Positions 15,579-24,137 of a DNA stretch of 33,370 bases are shown here, piece after piece. This stretch comes from Candidatus Gastranaerophilales bacterium (GTDB taxonomy: Bacteria > Cyanobacteriota > Vampirovibrionia > Gastranaerophilales > Gastranaerophilaceae), in assembly GCA_944323985.1 (NCBI GenBank), contig CALUUP010000016.1, positions 1 to 33,370 of the forward strand, written 5' to 3'. The translations under genes were made by a program, and so were the position numbers. The notes beneath the pieces are model-generated. The model saw nothing but the letters and a program-made list of their open reading frames with translations. It was not told the origin of the DNA and ran no database searches. Each line of letters opens with the position of its first letter. The stretch's first letter is position 1.

Positions 15579-16409
15579 TTAACCGAGCATTGCGACATTT
15601 GTTTTACCGAATTTAGCCGACAAATCATCAATATGATGAATTAAATAAACATAAGGTTCTAAATCTTTTTCATTTAAATCAATAATAGCACCCCACTCAG
15701 CACGGGCATGATGTGCTGCAATCATTTTTGCAACTCGTTTAAATCCTGCTAACATACATATTGAAAAACCGTATTGTGAATGAGAAACCCATTCCTTTCT
15801 AAAATTTTCATCATAATCTATTAAACCTGATTCAGTATCAATAGTATATTCAAATATTTTTCCTATATCGTGTAATAAGCAAGCTGCAAATACCTCGTCT
15901 TTATTAACTCTTTGGAAAAAGTTTTGAAGATTAACTTCTGCATATTTTACGCATTCTAAAGTATGTACAAGTAATCCACCTATATAATTATGATGCATTA
16001 ATTTTGCAGCAGGAGAAATTAAGATTTTTTCTTTGTTTTTTTCATAAATATCTAAAACAAAGTTTTTTAAATCATTGTTTTCAATTTTGTTAATATAAGA
16101 AATTAATTCATTATAGGAGTTTTCTTGTTCTTGTTTATCTAAACCTGTTTTTGCTTCTTTTATTAATTCTAAAGAAGAAACTAGGCAGTTATTATATTTT
16201 TCATTAAAAGATCCTGATATAATTTTTAATTCATTTCCGGAGCGGAATAATTTTGAATCAATTCTATTTAAAGCTTCTTCCCAAAGAATACAATTCAAAA
16301 ATTCACCGGTTTTAGGGTCTTTTAATTGTAATTTTCCCATTTTAGTTCCGGATTTTGTATCACCGATTGAGAATGTAACTACTTCGTAGATAATATCTGT
16401 ACTAAACAT
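15579..16409 (-). CDS. YhaM-like 3'-5' exoribonuclease (OB-fold plus HD domain)
   Basis: 276 aa. The N-terminal OB-like region (residues 1-85: VVTFSIGDTKSGTKMGKLQL, GEFLNCILWEEA) would bind RNA or DNA. The HD phosphohydrolase domain follows: HNYIGGLLVHTLE, the HD pair in LLHDIGKIFEY, H in WVSHSQYGF, HH in IAAHHARAEWG and a final HHIDDLSAK. This order is that of YhaM/CbpA, 3'-5' exonucleases that use Mn2+ in RNA turnover; at about 314 aa these are slightly longer. ATG 16409 has a GGAG site seven to eight bases upstream and an extended -10 promoter. A cyclic-nucleotide HD role is less likely because of the OB domain. Confidence 0.85.
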   Translation of the reverse strand: MFSTDIIYEVVTFSIGDTKSGTKMGKLQLKDPKTGEFLNCILWEEALNRIDSKLFRSGNELKIISGSFNEKYNNCLVSSLELIKEAKTGLDKQEQENSYNELISYINKIENNDLKNFVLDIYEKNKEKILISPAAKLMHHNYIGGLLVHTLECVKYAEVNLQNFFQRVNKDEVFAACLLHDIGKIFEYTIDTESGLIDYDENFRKEWVSHSQYGFSICMLAGFKRVAKMIAAHHARAEWGAIIDLNEKDLEPYVYLIHHIDDLSAKFGKTNVAMLG

Positions 16410-16435
16410 TAAGATGTCTCCTATAATTTGCCTAA

Positions 16436-16441
16436 ATTATA
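16436..16441 (-). promoter_or_regulatory. Extended -10 promoter of the YhaM-like gene
   Basis: On the minus strand TATAAT (16441-16436) is preceded by TGC, giving the same ATGCTATAAT string as the rubrerythrin promoter. The -35 region is poor, as is usual with extended -10 elements. Confidence 0.65.
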
Positions 16442-16463
16442 GCATAAAACCTTTTTAAATAGC

Positions 16464-16493
16464 AAAAAAGATGAATTGAACATTTGCAATTCA
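16464..16493 (-). terminator. Terminator after the small glycine-zipper gene
   Basis: On the minus strand TGAATTG (16493-16487) pairs with CAATTCA (16478-16472) around an 8-nt loop. Two bases later comes a six-T tract (16469-16464). It is 34 bases past the stop at 16527 and just before the next gene's promoter. Confidence 0.75.
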
Positions 16494-16526
16494 CCCCTCT
16501 CACTTAAAATAAGAAAATAATATTTC

Positions 16527-16850
16527 TTATTTCTTGTTCTTTTTTTCTTCTTCATTGTACTTATCGACAGAGTTCCCAACAGCACTGCCTAAAGATCCAA
16601 AAATTGCACCGTATGCAAGATACGCTGCCGGAGCTGCTAGACCACCACTTAGAAATGTAATAGCAGCTAAAGCTCCAACTCCTACTACAGCACCAATTCC
16701 TGCACCTTTAACAGCCCCTTTCCCTTTAAAAGAAACTGTATCAGTTGCGAGAGTTTCACCAGAGTTTGTCGGGATTTCGTTTCTAAGTTTTTTGTTCATT
16801 TTTTTAGGTGAATAAACAAACCCATAACTTTGGATAGCATTGATTTTCAT
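16527..16850 (-). CDS. Small glycine-zipper membrane protein with FKG motif
   Basis: 107 aa. The N-terminal 45 residues are polar and end in TVSFKGKG. A Gly/Ala-rich double hydrophobic stretch follows (GAGIGAVVGVGALAAITFL, then AAYLAYGAIFGSLGSAVG), resembling glycine-zipper membrane segments, then a charged tail of Lys and Glu. I chose ATG 16850 because GAGGG lies eight bases before it; upstream in-frame starts (ATG 16865, GTG 16877) would place that site inside the gene. The promoter is almost perfect, so expression should be high for such a small protein. Possible roles are membrane association or self-assembly; no known family is assigned. Confidence 0.72.
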   Translation of the reverse strand: MKINAIQSYGFVYSPKKMNKKLRNEIPTNSGETLATDTVSFKGKGAVKGAGIGAVVGVGALAAITFLSGGLAAPAAYLAYGAIFGSLGSAVGNSVDKYNEEEKKNKK

Positions 16851-16883
16851 AATATAAACCCTCATGGTTAAACACACTCGGCA

Positions 16884-16912
16884 AGTATACTCGAAAGTAT
16901 GTAAAATGTCAA
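16884..16912 (-). promoter_or_regulatory. Near-perfect sigma-70 promoter of the glycine-zipper gene
   Basis: Minus strand TTGACA (16912-16907), 17-bp spacer, TATACT (16889-16884). Transcription should start about 25-30 bases before ATG 16850. Confidence 0.85.
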
Positions 16913-17000
16913 TACTTTTGTAGCAAAAATTTACATTCTAAATTAAATTGCCATATTGGGGAATATATTATTTTGTAATTAATTTTATTATATATTTGCT

Positions 17001-18578
17001 ATGACAAATAATTTTAATGAAGATTACCAATATGATAGTTGTACCGCAAATGGAAGATGTTCTGTTAATCCTAGAATATCTTCTTTGCAAGAGGTTTTGA
17101 TTTTATATTTAAAACTTCTTGCTCATTATGCTTTGAAGCTGCATGAAAATAATAGAAAAGATGATGTTGCTAAAAATATTATTCTGAATATTATTTCTGT
17201 AATGGTTCTTAATTCTGATTTCTCAGAAAAAGATTTTGAGAAAATAATTTTGAAATTGAATAACGAATTACCAAGAATAAAAGAAGAATATGCAACTTTA
17301 TGTGAACAAAACGATTTGGTGCCGGATTATTTAAAATCGGTTTTAAAATTTGATGATAAAGCAGATATAATTAAATCTATTCAATTGGGAGAAAGGGAAT
17401 TATTAAAAAAAATAAAATCAATTTCTCAAGAAATTAGAAATTTATATACGATTCTGTTAGTTTTAGCAAAAAGTATTTGTATAAATCTTTTAGATTTAGA
17501 AAGTTTTTCTGTAAACAATGAAGAAGCATATATTTATATATTAAAATTGTTAGATAGTTTAAATGTGAATAAATATAATTTGGAGGAAATTAAGACATTA
17601 ATAAAAGATGCTGTTAGATTTGATAACACTTTGATGAAACAGCTAAGAAAAGTCCAAGAAGAAAGGTATGGAATACAAAGAGAAACTGTTGTTTCTTATT
17701 CAACAACTCCAAGTAAAGCCTTATTAGTTGTTGGTTCTAATATTAAAGAATTAGAGGATGTGTTAGAGGCTTCAAAAGAAACTGAAATTGATGTTTATAC
17801 TCATGATGAAATGATGCTTGCTCATACTTTTCCTAAATTTAGTGAATATAAGCATTTAAAAGGCCAATATGGTCAGGGAATGGATAATTGTTATTTAGAT
17901 TTTGCGACTTTTCCCGGACCTATTTTATTAACAAAACATTCTTTATATAATGTAGAAAATTTATATAGAGGAAGGCTTTATACTACTGATATTGCGTATT
18001 CTAAAGGTGTGATTTCGATAGAAAATAAAGATTTTTCACCTGTAATTAATTCTGCTTTAGAAGCAAAAGGTTTCAAAACAGGGAAAAAATGTGAATCAGT
18101 TGAAGTCGGATATAATTTTGATAAAACTTTTGAAAAAATAAAAAATAAGTTTTTGAAAGGAAATTATTCAAAAATTTTTCTTATTGGTTTAAATGCATAC
18201 ACTTTAGAGCAAAAGTCGTATTTTGAAAACTTAATCAAGAAAACACCTAAAGATGTTTTAATTGTTTCTCTTTCATATTGTGAAGATACTGATAATATTA
18301 TTTGTATTAATGCTTGTTTTGATACTTTTGCGATAAGTAAATTTGGCGAAGAAATAATTAAAGAATTTGATATTCCAATTACAATATTTTTTCCAAAATG
18401 TGAAAGACATAGTGTTTCACAAATGTTGTATTTATCAGAATTTGAATATGTAAAGGTTTATGTTGGCAGATGTGCTCCAATATTATTAAATCCTACTCTG
18501 ATTGAAACTTTAGGCAAGTTTTTTAGTGTAAAGACTCTTTCCAGTGTAAAAAAGGATTTAGAAACTATTTTTGAATAA
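17001..18578 (+). CDS. Divergent hybrid-cluster protein (Hcp/hydroxylamine reductase) homologue
   Basis: 525 aa, near the 550 of Hcp, and collinear with it: SCTANGRCSVNP (13-24), DVYTHDEMMLAH (about 264), FPGPILLT, RLYTTD and a C-terminal TIFFPKCERH. Compared from memory with Desulfovibrio Hcp, the N-terminal 4Fe-4S site keeps only Cys14 and Cys20; the first C-x2-C is gone. Of the hybrid-cluster ligands, Glu270, Cys427, Cys439 and Glu468 align. The His is Ser246, one Cys is Ser314, the persulfide Cys is Leu397, and the Lys after the last Glu is His470. Canonical NO or hydroxylamine reduction is therefore doubtful. ATG 17001 has no ribosome site; TATATT at 16991-16996 suggests a leaderless mRNA. 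It may have another cofactor or a sensing role. Confidence 0.75.
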   Translation: MTNNFNEDYQYDSCTANGRCSVNPRISSLQEVLILYLKLLAHYALKLHENNRKDDVAKNIILNIISVMVLNSDFSEKDFEKIILKLNNELPRIKEEYATLCEQNDLVPDYLKSVLKFDDKADIIKSIQLGERELLKKIKSISQEIRNLYTILLVLAKSICINLLDLESFSVNNEEAYIYILKLLDSLNVNKYNLEEIKTLIKDAVRFDNTLMKQLRKVQEERYGIQRETVVSYSTTPSKALLVVGSNIKELEDVLEASKETEIDVYTHDEMMLAHTFPKFSEYKHLKGQYGQGMDNCYLDFATFPGPILLTKHSLYNVENLYRGRLYTTDIAYSKGVISIENKDFSPVINSALEAKGFKTGKKCESVEVGYNFDKTFEKIKNKFLKGNYSKIFLIGLNAYTLEQKSYFENLIKKTPKDVLIVSLSYCEDTDNIICINACFDTFAISKFGEEIIKEFDIPITIFFPKCERHSVSQMLYLSEFEYVKVYVGRCAPILLNPTLIETLGKFFSVKTLSSVKKDLETIFE

Positions 18579-18670
18579 TAGATTGTTCTATTCTTAAATT
18601 TAAGGTATATTAAATTATGGAATTTATTTATAATTTTAATTTATTTGTCTTAAATTAGAAGAGGTCTAAA

Positions 18671-19819
18671 ATGCAAAATAAACCTGTGGTTATTGTTCTT
18701 GATAAAAATGAGAATTCAAGAAATATTATTTCTTCCTATTTGGAGGATCTTGATTTAATTGAAGGAATACAACTTTTTGAAGATTATAGTAAAGGGTTGG
18801 AATTTGTTAAGCAGGTAAAAGATAATGCTATTGTGATCTTAGATATTACAGAAGTAAATTCTGATGAATTTATTGAAGAAATTCGATTACATATTTCAAA
18901 ATTGATTATAACCTCTGCAGATTATTCTACAAATACTATTGTTAAGGCTTTGAGAATGGGAGCTAAAGAATTTTTACCTAAGCCTGTAATAAAAAATGAA
19001 TTAGTTCGTGTTATAGAAGCTATTGCTCAGATAGAATACAGCGAAATTTCTTCTCAATCGAAAATTATTTCTGTTTATTCAAATAAAGGTGGTATTGGTA
19101 AAACTTCTATTGCTATAAATTTGGCGAAAGAATTAGAGAAAGTTACTAAATGTAAGGTTGCATTAGTTGATTTAAATTTGCAATTGGGAGATGTATCAAC
19201 TTTTTTGAATTTAAATCCAACTTTTGATGTTAGCTATGTAATTAAGAATTTTATAAATAAGGATGAAGATATATTCATAAAAGCTTTTGAACGTTATAAG
19301 GATAGTTCTTTATATATTTTATCGGATCCAACATATATAGAACAGGCTGAAAGTATTTCTCCTCAAGATATTATAAAATTATTCGAGGCTTTGAAAAAAG
19401 TTTTTTCTTATATAGTAATTGACATGTCTTCCAACATAGATGAAAATTCTTTGAAGATTCTTGATTTATCGGATTTAGTTTTATTTACAACTATTGTTAA
19501 TATTCCTGCAATAAGAAATGCTCAAAGATGTTTAACTTTATTTAAATCAAGACACTATCCTAAGGATAAGGTTAAGGTTATTGTAAATCGTTATATGGAT
19601 GGTGATGAAATAAAGATTGAAGATGTAGAAAATACATTGGATGAAAAAATTTATTGGAAAATACCAAATAATTATTTTACGATTATGGAAGCTATTAATA
19701 GAGGAGTTTGTGTTTCTGAAGTAAATTTAAATTCTAATATTGGAAATAGTTTTCGAGATTTGGCTATAAAAATTTCAGATGATATAATAGAGAAGACTGT
19801 AATGCAGTATAGAGTTTAA
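18671..19819 (+). CDS. CpaE/TadZ-like protein: receiver domain fused to MinD/ParA-type ATPase
   Basis: 382 aa. Residues 1-120 form a CheY-like receiver with the phospho-acceptor candidate in VILDITEV and the conserved Lys in FLPKPV; the acidic pocket at the start (VLDKNEN) is incomplete, so phosphorylation is uncertain. From about residue 132 comes a MinD/ParA ATPase with deviant Walker A YSNKGGIGKTSIA, LVDLNLQLGDVSTFL (Walker A') and YIVIDMSSNID (Walker B). This architecture is that of CpaE/TadZ, which places pilus or secretion machinery at the cell pole. ATG 18671 has a GAGG site, and a TATAAT lies at 18629-18634. Pilus platform genes are at 25.1-27.4 kb, so a link to type IV pili is possible but not shown by operon. 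Confidence 0.8.
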   Translation: MQNKPVVIVLDKNENSRNIISSYLEDLDLIEGIQLFEDYSKGLEFVKQVKDNAIVILDITEVNSDEFIEEIRLHISKLIITSADYSTNTIVKALRMGAKEFLPKPVIKNELVRVIEAIAQIEYSEISSQSKIISVYSNKGGIGKTSIAINLAKELEKVTKCKVALVDLNLQLGDVSTFLNLNPTFDVSYVIKNFINKDEDIFIKAFERYKDSSLYILSDPTYIEQAESISPQDIIKLFEALKKVFSYIVIDMSSNIDENSLKILDLSDLVLFTTIVNIPAIRNAQRCLTLFKSRHYPKDKVKVIVNRYMDGDEIKIEDVENTLDEKIYWKIPNNYFTIMEAINRGVCVSEVNLNSNIGNSFRDLAIKISDDIIEKTVMQYRV

Positions 19820-19827
19820 AAGGGTTA

Positions 19828-20628
19828 ATGATGTTAAATTATATTAAAGAAAGTTTTAAATTGACTAATAAATTTATAATATTGGCAACTCCGTTAATAT
19901 TATTTTCATTGTTATCTAGCTTGTATATTATATTTTCGATGAATGGAAATTTATTAGGTTTAATTTTTGCTTTTATATTGTTTATAATGATGCTTGGAGC
20001 ATTTTTATCAGGTTGGTTTTTCATGATAAAACAAGCGATTTTATCTTCTGAAGAATATGAGGATCCAAATTTTTTAATAAAAGAATTTCCTGCGGGTGTA
20101 GGAGAATATTTTTTAAATTCTTTAGGAATGATAATAAATATTTTTATGGTTATAGCTTTATTTTTGGTTTTATCTTATTTTGTTGGGATGAAATTTATAG
20201 GGCAAATTGGAATTTCTGCAGCAGCTTTTTCTAAGGCGGTTGTTTCGCCGGAAGCGTTAAGAACTTTTTTGTTGTCTTTGTCTGATGAACAATTATTTCG
20301 GTTAAATGCTTGGAACTTATTGTTGTTAAGTTGTATGATAATTACTTATTTTGTTATTTTCTTGTATCCACCAGCAATGTTTTATAAAGACAAAAATCCT
20401 TTTAAAGCTTTTTTTGTTGCTTTAAAAGATTTATTTAGTAAAAATATTTTAAAAAATATTTTGCTATATTTGATATTGTTTGTTTCTTATTTTTTAATTT
20501 CAATAGTTACTACTATTTTGGGCGGTAATATTTTAGCTCATTTTGTGTTAACATTGGTAAATTTTTACTACATGATTTTTGCAGCTGTTTTAATATTTTA
20601 TTATTACTCCAAAAATTATGTAAATTAA
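19828..20628 (+). CDS. Integral membrane protein, about five or six passes, unknown function
   Basis: 266 aa, strongly hydrophobic. Membrane segments are near residues 17-35 (FIILATPLILFSLLSSLYI), 42-63, 95-115, 170-185, 210-232 and 238-260. It has short cytosolic loops and a Lys/Glu patch before the third segment. No signal peptide and no catalytic motif. Proteins of this shape are often annotated as DUF4013 or glycerophosphoryl-diester-like membrane domains, but I cannot assign one. An AAAGGG site lies four bases before the first of two adjacent ATGs (19828, 19831). It is 8 bp downstream of the receiver-ATPase gene and certainly co-transcribed with it. It ends 3 bp from the convergent TPR gene with no terminator. 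Confidence 0.78.
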   Translation: MMLNYIKESFKLTNKFIILATPLILFSLLSSLYIIFSMNGNLLGLIFAFILFIMMLGAFLSGWFFMIKQAILSSEEYEDPNFLIKEFPAGVGEYFLNSLGMIINIFMVIALFLVLSYFVGMKFIGQIGISAAAFSKAVVSPEALRTFLLSLSDEQLFRLNAWNLLLLSCMIITYFVIFLYPPAMFYKDKNPFKAFFVALKDLFSKNILKNILLYLILFVSYFLISIVTTILGGNILAHFVLTLVNFYYMIFAAVLIFYYYSKNYVN

Positions 20629-20631
20629 AAA

Positions 20632-22395
20632 TTAAGATAACTTTCTAATTAGTTCATGAGCTTCTTCATCTTCCGGGAAAATTGATACTATTTTTTCTAG
20701 AAATTCTAAAGCTTTATCGTTGTTTTTTAAATTTTCGTAGCACTTTGCAAGGCTCATCAATATTGAAATATTATCAGGCTTTTTAGAAAGTAAATTTTCA
20801 AATATGTTTATTGCAGATTGATATTCTCCAAGTTCAAAATATGTTAATGCAAGAGTATTTTGAGTTTCAATATCAGGATTTTGTTCGACTGCTTTTATTA
20901 AATAAATTTTAGCTTCATCATATTCTTTTCTTGCAAAGAGGATTCTTCCTACACAAAATTGAATATATTCGTGATGAGGGTTTATTTTAAAAGCTTTCAT
21001 AATATAATCTTTAGCTTCGTCTAGTTGATTTAGAACTAATTTATTTAGCGCCATAAATGTTAAAGCTAGAATGTTATTAGGTTCCAAATCAAGCGCTTCT
21101 GTGTAAAATCTTTCTGCATCATTATTTTTTGAAATAGAATATAGGAAATTTCCGTATTCAAAAATTATTTCAAAATCATTGGGTGCTAAATTTAAAGCTA
21201 GCTTAAATTCATCTTCAGCATAATCAAAAAGACGTTTATTTAAATATATAATTGCCAAATCTTTATGAGCTTTTGCAATATTAGGGTTCATTTTGATAAC
21301 TTTTTTTAATATTCTTTCTGCTGTATCTGTGTCGCAAAGACTTGAAGATAATATAGCATATTGATGTAAAATCTCTGCTGTGGGATTATTTTTCAATAGT
21401 ATATTATCGTATATTTCTTTAGCTTTTGATAAATTGTTAACTTTAATGTATAAACTTGCAAGTTTTTGAGCAGGAAGTACAAATTTTTGGTTTAAGTAAA
21501 CCATTTTTTCTAACATATCAATTGCAGTATTAACATCTCCTAATGCTTCTAAGCAGGTTACAAGATTGTATTTATAATTTTCTTTTTCAGGATGTTGTAC
21601 AATTAATGTTTTATAGATATTTGCAGCTTCTTCGTATTTCTCAGATTTTACTAAAGACATAGCGTAGGCTATTTTAAAACTTTCATCCTCTTCATCAAGC
21701 TTAATAGCTTCTTTTAAATATTTACATGCTTCTGCGTGATTTTGTTGAATTTGAAAAGCTGAACCTAAATTAAAATATGCCATAGGATTTCCAGGAGAAA
21801 TTTCTAAAGCTTTTTTATAGTATTCTATAGCTTTTTCCCCTTGGCTTACTGCCATGTAAGCTGTTCCCAAACTGTTTAAAATTCCCAGATTTTCAGGCTC
21901 TTTTTGTAAAGCTCTTTCAAAAGGTTCTATGCTTTTTGAAAATTCGCGAATTTTCATATAAGCAGTGCCGATTACAAAATCGAAAATATAATCTTCATCA
22001 GATAAATCATTTGCAATTATTGCGTATTTCAAAGCTTCTTCTGGTTGGTTTAGTTTCATTAATATTACACATAAGTTTTTGTATGCTTCTGAATATTCTT
22101 TACGTAATTCGATGACTTTAATGTAACTATTTTTTGCAGAAATTAAATCATTATTTTTATCATAACAATTTGCCAAATAAAACCAAGAAGTAGCATCCTC
22201 TGGAGCATATTTTAAAACTGTTTCAAAATTGGTTTGAGCTTCTTTCCATTCTTCAAGGTTTATAAATGTTAAACCTGCTAGTTTTAATAATTCGATATTG
22301 TTGCCATCCTCTTTTAGTGCTGGAATTATTAATTCTTTGGCTTCATTAAATTTTTTTTCACCAACCAGTTCATTAATTCTATCAATATTTGTCAT
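20632..22395 (-). CDS. Tetratricopeptide-repeat protein
   Basis: 587 aa composed almost wholly of about 16 TPR units of 34 residues (for example GNPMAYFNLGSAFQIQQNHA and PEDATSWFYLANCYDKNNDL), forming a superhelix for protein binding. No signal peptide, membrane segment or enzyme domain. I set the start at ATG 22395, which follows a GGAG site six bases upstream located inside the end of rpoD; the ATG is one base after the rpoD stop. A TTG four codons upstream is in frame but overlaps rpoD. It is the last gene of the nadA-rlmB-rpoD operon. Large TPR proteins of this kind often serve as scaffolds for envelope or pilus assembly; the partner is unknown. Confidence 0.9.
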   Translation of the reverse strand: MTNIDRINELVGEKKFNEAKELIIPALKEDGNNIELLKLAGLTFINLEEWKEAQTNFETVLKYAPEDATSWFYLANCYDKNNDLISAKNSYIKVIELRKEYSEAYKNLCVILMKLNQPEEALKYAIIANDLSDEDYIFDFVIGTAYMKIREFSKSIEPFERALQKEPENLGILNSLGTAYMAVSQGEKAIEYYKKALEISPGNPMAYFNLGSAFQIQQNHAEACKYLKEAIKLDEEDESFKIAYAMSLVKSEKYEEAANIYKTLIVQHPEKENYKYNLVTCLEALGDVNTAIDMLEKMVYLNQKFVLPAQKLASLYIKVNNLSKAKEIYDNILLKNNPTAEILHQYAILSSSLCDTDTAERILKKVIKMNPNIAKAHKDLAIIYLNKRLFDYAEDEFKLALNLAPNDFEIIFEYGNFLYSISKNNDAERFYTEALDLEPNNILALTFMALNKLVLNQLDEAKDYIMKAFKINPHHEYIQFCVGRILFARKEYDEAKIYLIKAVEQNPDIETQNTLALTYFELGEYQSAINIFENLLSKKPDNISILMSLAKCYENLKNNDKALEFLEKIVSIFPEDEEAHELIRKLS

Positions 22396-22396
22396 T

Positions 22397-23395
22397 TTAT
22401 GCTCCAAAATAGTTTTTTAATCCTGAAGAAATATTCGTATTTCTACATAATTTTTTTAGTTTTGAAATTGCACGATTTTCAATTTGTCTGATTCTTTCTC
22501 TTGAAACTCCATAAATAGAGCCGATTTCATCTAATGTTTTTTTATTGCCGTCGTTATTTAATCCGAATCTTAATATTAAGACATCTCTTTCTTTTTGACT
22601 TAATTGATCTAACATGTTTTTTATATCATCAAGCATGCTTTCTTGAGAAACCAAATTATCAGGTGCAATAGTTGATTCATCAACTATATAATCAATGATT
22701 TTATTAGAATCGTCTTTTTGTCCAGTTGGAGTATCAATACTTATTGTAGACTGGGTAGATTTTACAATTGAGTTTAGTTTCGAAACAGAGATACCCATTT
22801 TGTCTGCAATTTCTTGTTTATTAGGAATTCTTCCAAATTCTGTTGTTAAATCCATTGTAGCTTTTTTGATTTTATTTATAGATTCTATTAAGTGGATAGG
22901 AAGTCTTATAATTCTTGCTTTGTCAGCAATTGCTCTTGTAATTGATTGCTGTATCCACCAAGTTGCATATGTTGAGAATTTATATCCTTTTGTATAATCA
23001 AATTTTTCGGTTGCTTTTATAAGCCCCATGTTACCTTCTTGTATTAAATCTAAGAAGGATAATCCTCTTCCTATGTATTTTTTTGCAATACTAACTACAA
23101 GGCGTAAGTTCGCGTTAATTAAAACTTTACGTGCAATTTCACTTTGTGTTTCATATATTTTTTTTGCAACTTCTAATTCTTCTTGAGCTGATAATAAAGG
23201 TATTTTTCCGATTTGTTGAAGGTATATCCTTACAGAATCGTCTGAGTTAACAGAATTTAAACTTTCTTGTGTTTTAGGCTCTTCAATTGAAATTGAGTCG
23301 TCATCTTCCTCTATTGGATCGATACTATTAAAATCAATACCTTCATCAGAAATGTCATCTATTGTAAGGTTTAGTGTTTCTTTTTTTCTACCCAT
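22397..23395 (-). CDS. rpoD: RNA polymerase sigma factor RpoD/SigA
   Basis: 332-aa sigma-70 with an acidic N-terminal stretch in place of region 1.1. Region 1.2 is [20 protein letters not shown]. Region 2 ([57 protein letters not shown]) covers core binding and -10 recognition. Region 3 ([13 protein letters not shown]) and region 4.2 ([20 protein letters not shown]) cover the rest, including the -35 helix. This length and lack of region 1.1 match cyanobacterial-type sigma factors. Strong TTGACA/TATAAT sites in this window suit it. ATG 23395 has a GAGG site eight bases upstream; an in-frame TTG at 23425 is unsupported. It overlaps the end of rlmB by 8 bp and is followed one base later by the TPR gene. 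Principal rather than alternative sigma is likely, not proven. Confidence 0.93.
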   Translation of the reverse strand: MGRKKETLNLTIDDISDEGIDFNSIDPIEEDDDSISIEEPKTQESLNSVNSDDSVRIYLQQIGKIPLLSAQEELEVAKKIYETQSEIARKVLINANLRLVVSIAKKYIGRGLSFLDLIQEGNMGLIKATEKFDYTKGYKFSTYATWWIQQSITRAIADKARIIRLPIHLIESINKIKKATMDLTTEFGRIPNKQEIADKMGISVSKLNSIVKSTQSTISIDTPTGQKDDSNKIIDYIVDESTIAPDNLVSQESMLDDIKNMLDQLSQKERDVLILRFGLNNDGNKKTLDEIGSIYGVSRERIRQIENRAISKLKKLCRNTNISSGLKNYFGA

Positions 23396-24137
23396 TTTTA
23401 ATACCTCTTTGTTTAACGCTCTCAAATAATATTATAGCAGCAGCATTTGAAACATTTAAAGAATTAAAGTTTGTTAACATTGGAATTTTTATTTTAAAAT
23501 CTGATAATTTTATTAGAGATTTTGAGATTCCTGAATGCTCTGCTCCCATGATTAATGCGAAATTCATATTTGTGTAATCAATTTCATAATAATTATCTTT
23601 TGCGTGGTGGTCAGATGCAATTACCCAGTAGTCGTTTTCTTTTAATTTTTGAACAGCATTAACTAAACTATTTACTTTTATTATTGCAATATGGTTAATT
23701 GCTCCTGCACTTGTTTTTTCTACTGTCGAGTTGATTAATACACCTCTTCTGGAGGGTAATATTATGGCTTTTATTCCTGCACAAACACAAGAACGAATTA
23801 TTGCACCAATATTGTGTGAATCCTCTACTCCATCTAAAATAACAACTGAAGTCTCAGATGTTTTATTTTGTTCAAGAAAATCTTCTAATTCTATATATTT
23901 AATAGGAGATATTAATGCGATAACTCCTTGATGTCTACCATCTGTTTCAATTTGATTTAATTTTTGTGGTGCAACAAATTGGTAGATAATTCCTTTTTCG
24001 GTTGCTAATTGTTTTATTTTTTCTATTTTTTGATCCGCTCGTGAATTATTGGAAATAAGAATTTTATTAAATTCTCGTGTCCCAGATTCCAATGCTTCTA
24101 TTATTGAATTTTTACCATATATGTAATTTTCATTCAT
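23388..24137 (-). CDS. rlmB: 23S rRNA (guanosine-2'-O-)-methyltransferase, TrmH/RlmB family
   Basis: 249-aa SpoU-class methyltransferase. The N-terminal L30e-like substrate domain starts at [12 protein letters not shown] and includes [10 protein letters not shown]. The knotted catalytic domain has [19 protein letters not shown] (motif 1 with the conserved Asn and Arg), [13 protein letters not shown] (motif 2) and [19 protein letters not shown] (motif 3). It would methylate G2251 in E. coli numbering of 23S rRNA using S-adenosylmethionine; another SpoU target cannot be excluded. The start codon overlaps the nadA stop (TAATG), and the end overlaps rpoD by 8 bp, so translation is coupled through the operon. 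Confidence 0.92.
   Translation of the reverse strand: MNENYIYGKNSIIEALESGTREFNKILISNNSRADQKIEKIKQLATEKGIIYQFVAPQKLNQIETDGRHQGVIALISPIKYIELEDFLEQNKTSETSVVILDGVEDSHNIGAIIRSCVCAGIKAIILPSRRGVLINSTVEKTSAGAINHIAIIKVNSLVNAVQKLKENDYWVIASDHHAKDNYYEIDYTNMNFALIMGAEHSGISKSLIKLSDFKIKIPMLTNFNSLNVSNAAAIILFESVKQRGIKNG

Noticed and set aside
16974-17000. Standard sigma-70 promoter with -35 for the Hcp-like gene
   Set aside because: TTGTAA at 16973-16978 is only 12 bp from TATATT at 16991, too short a spacer; only the -10 is credible.
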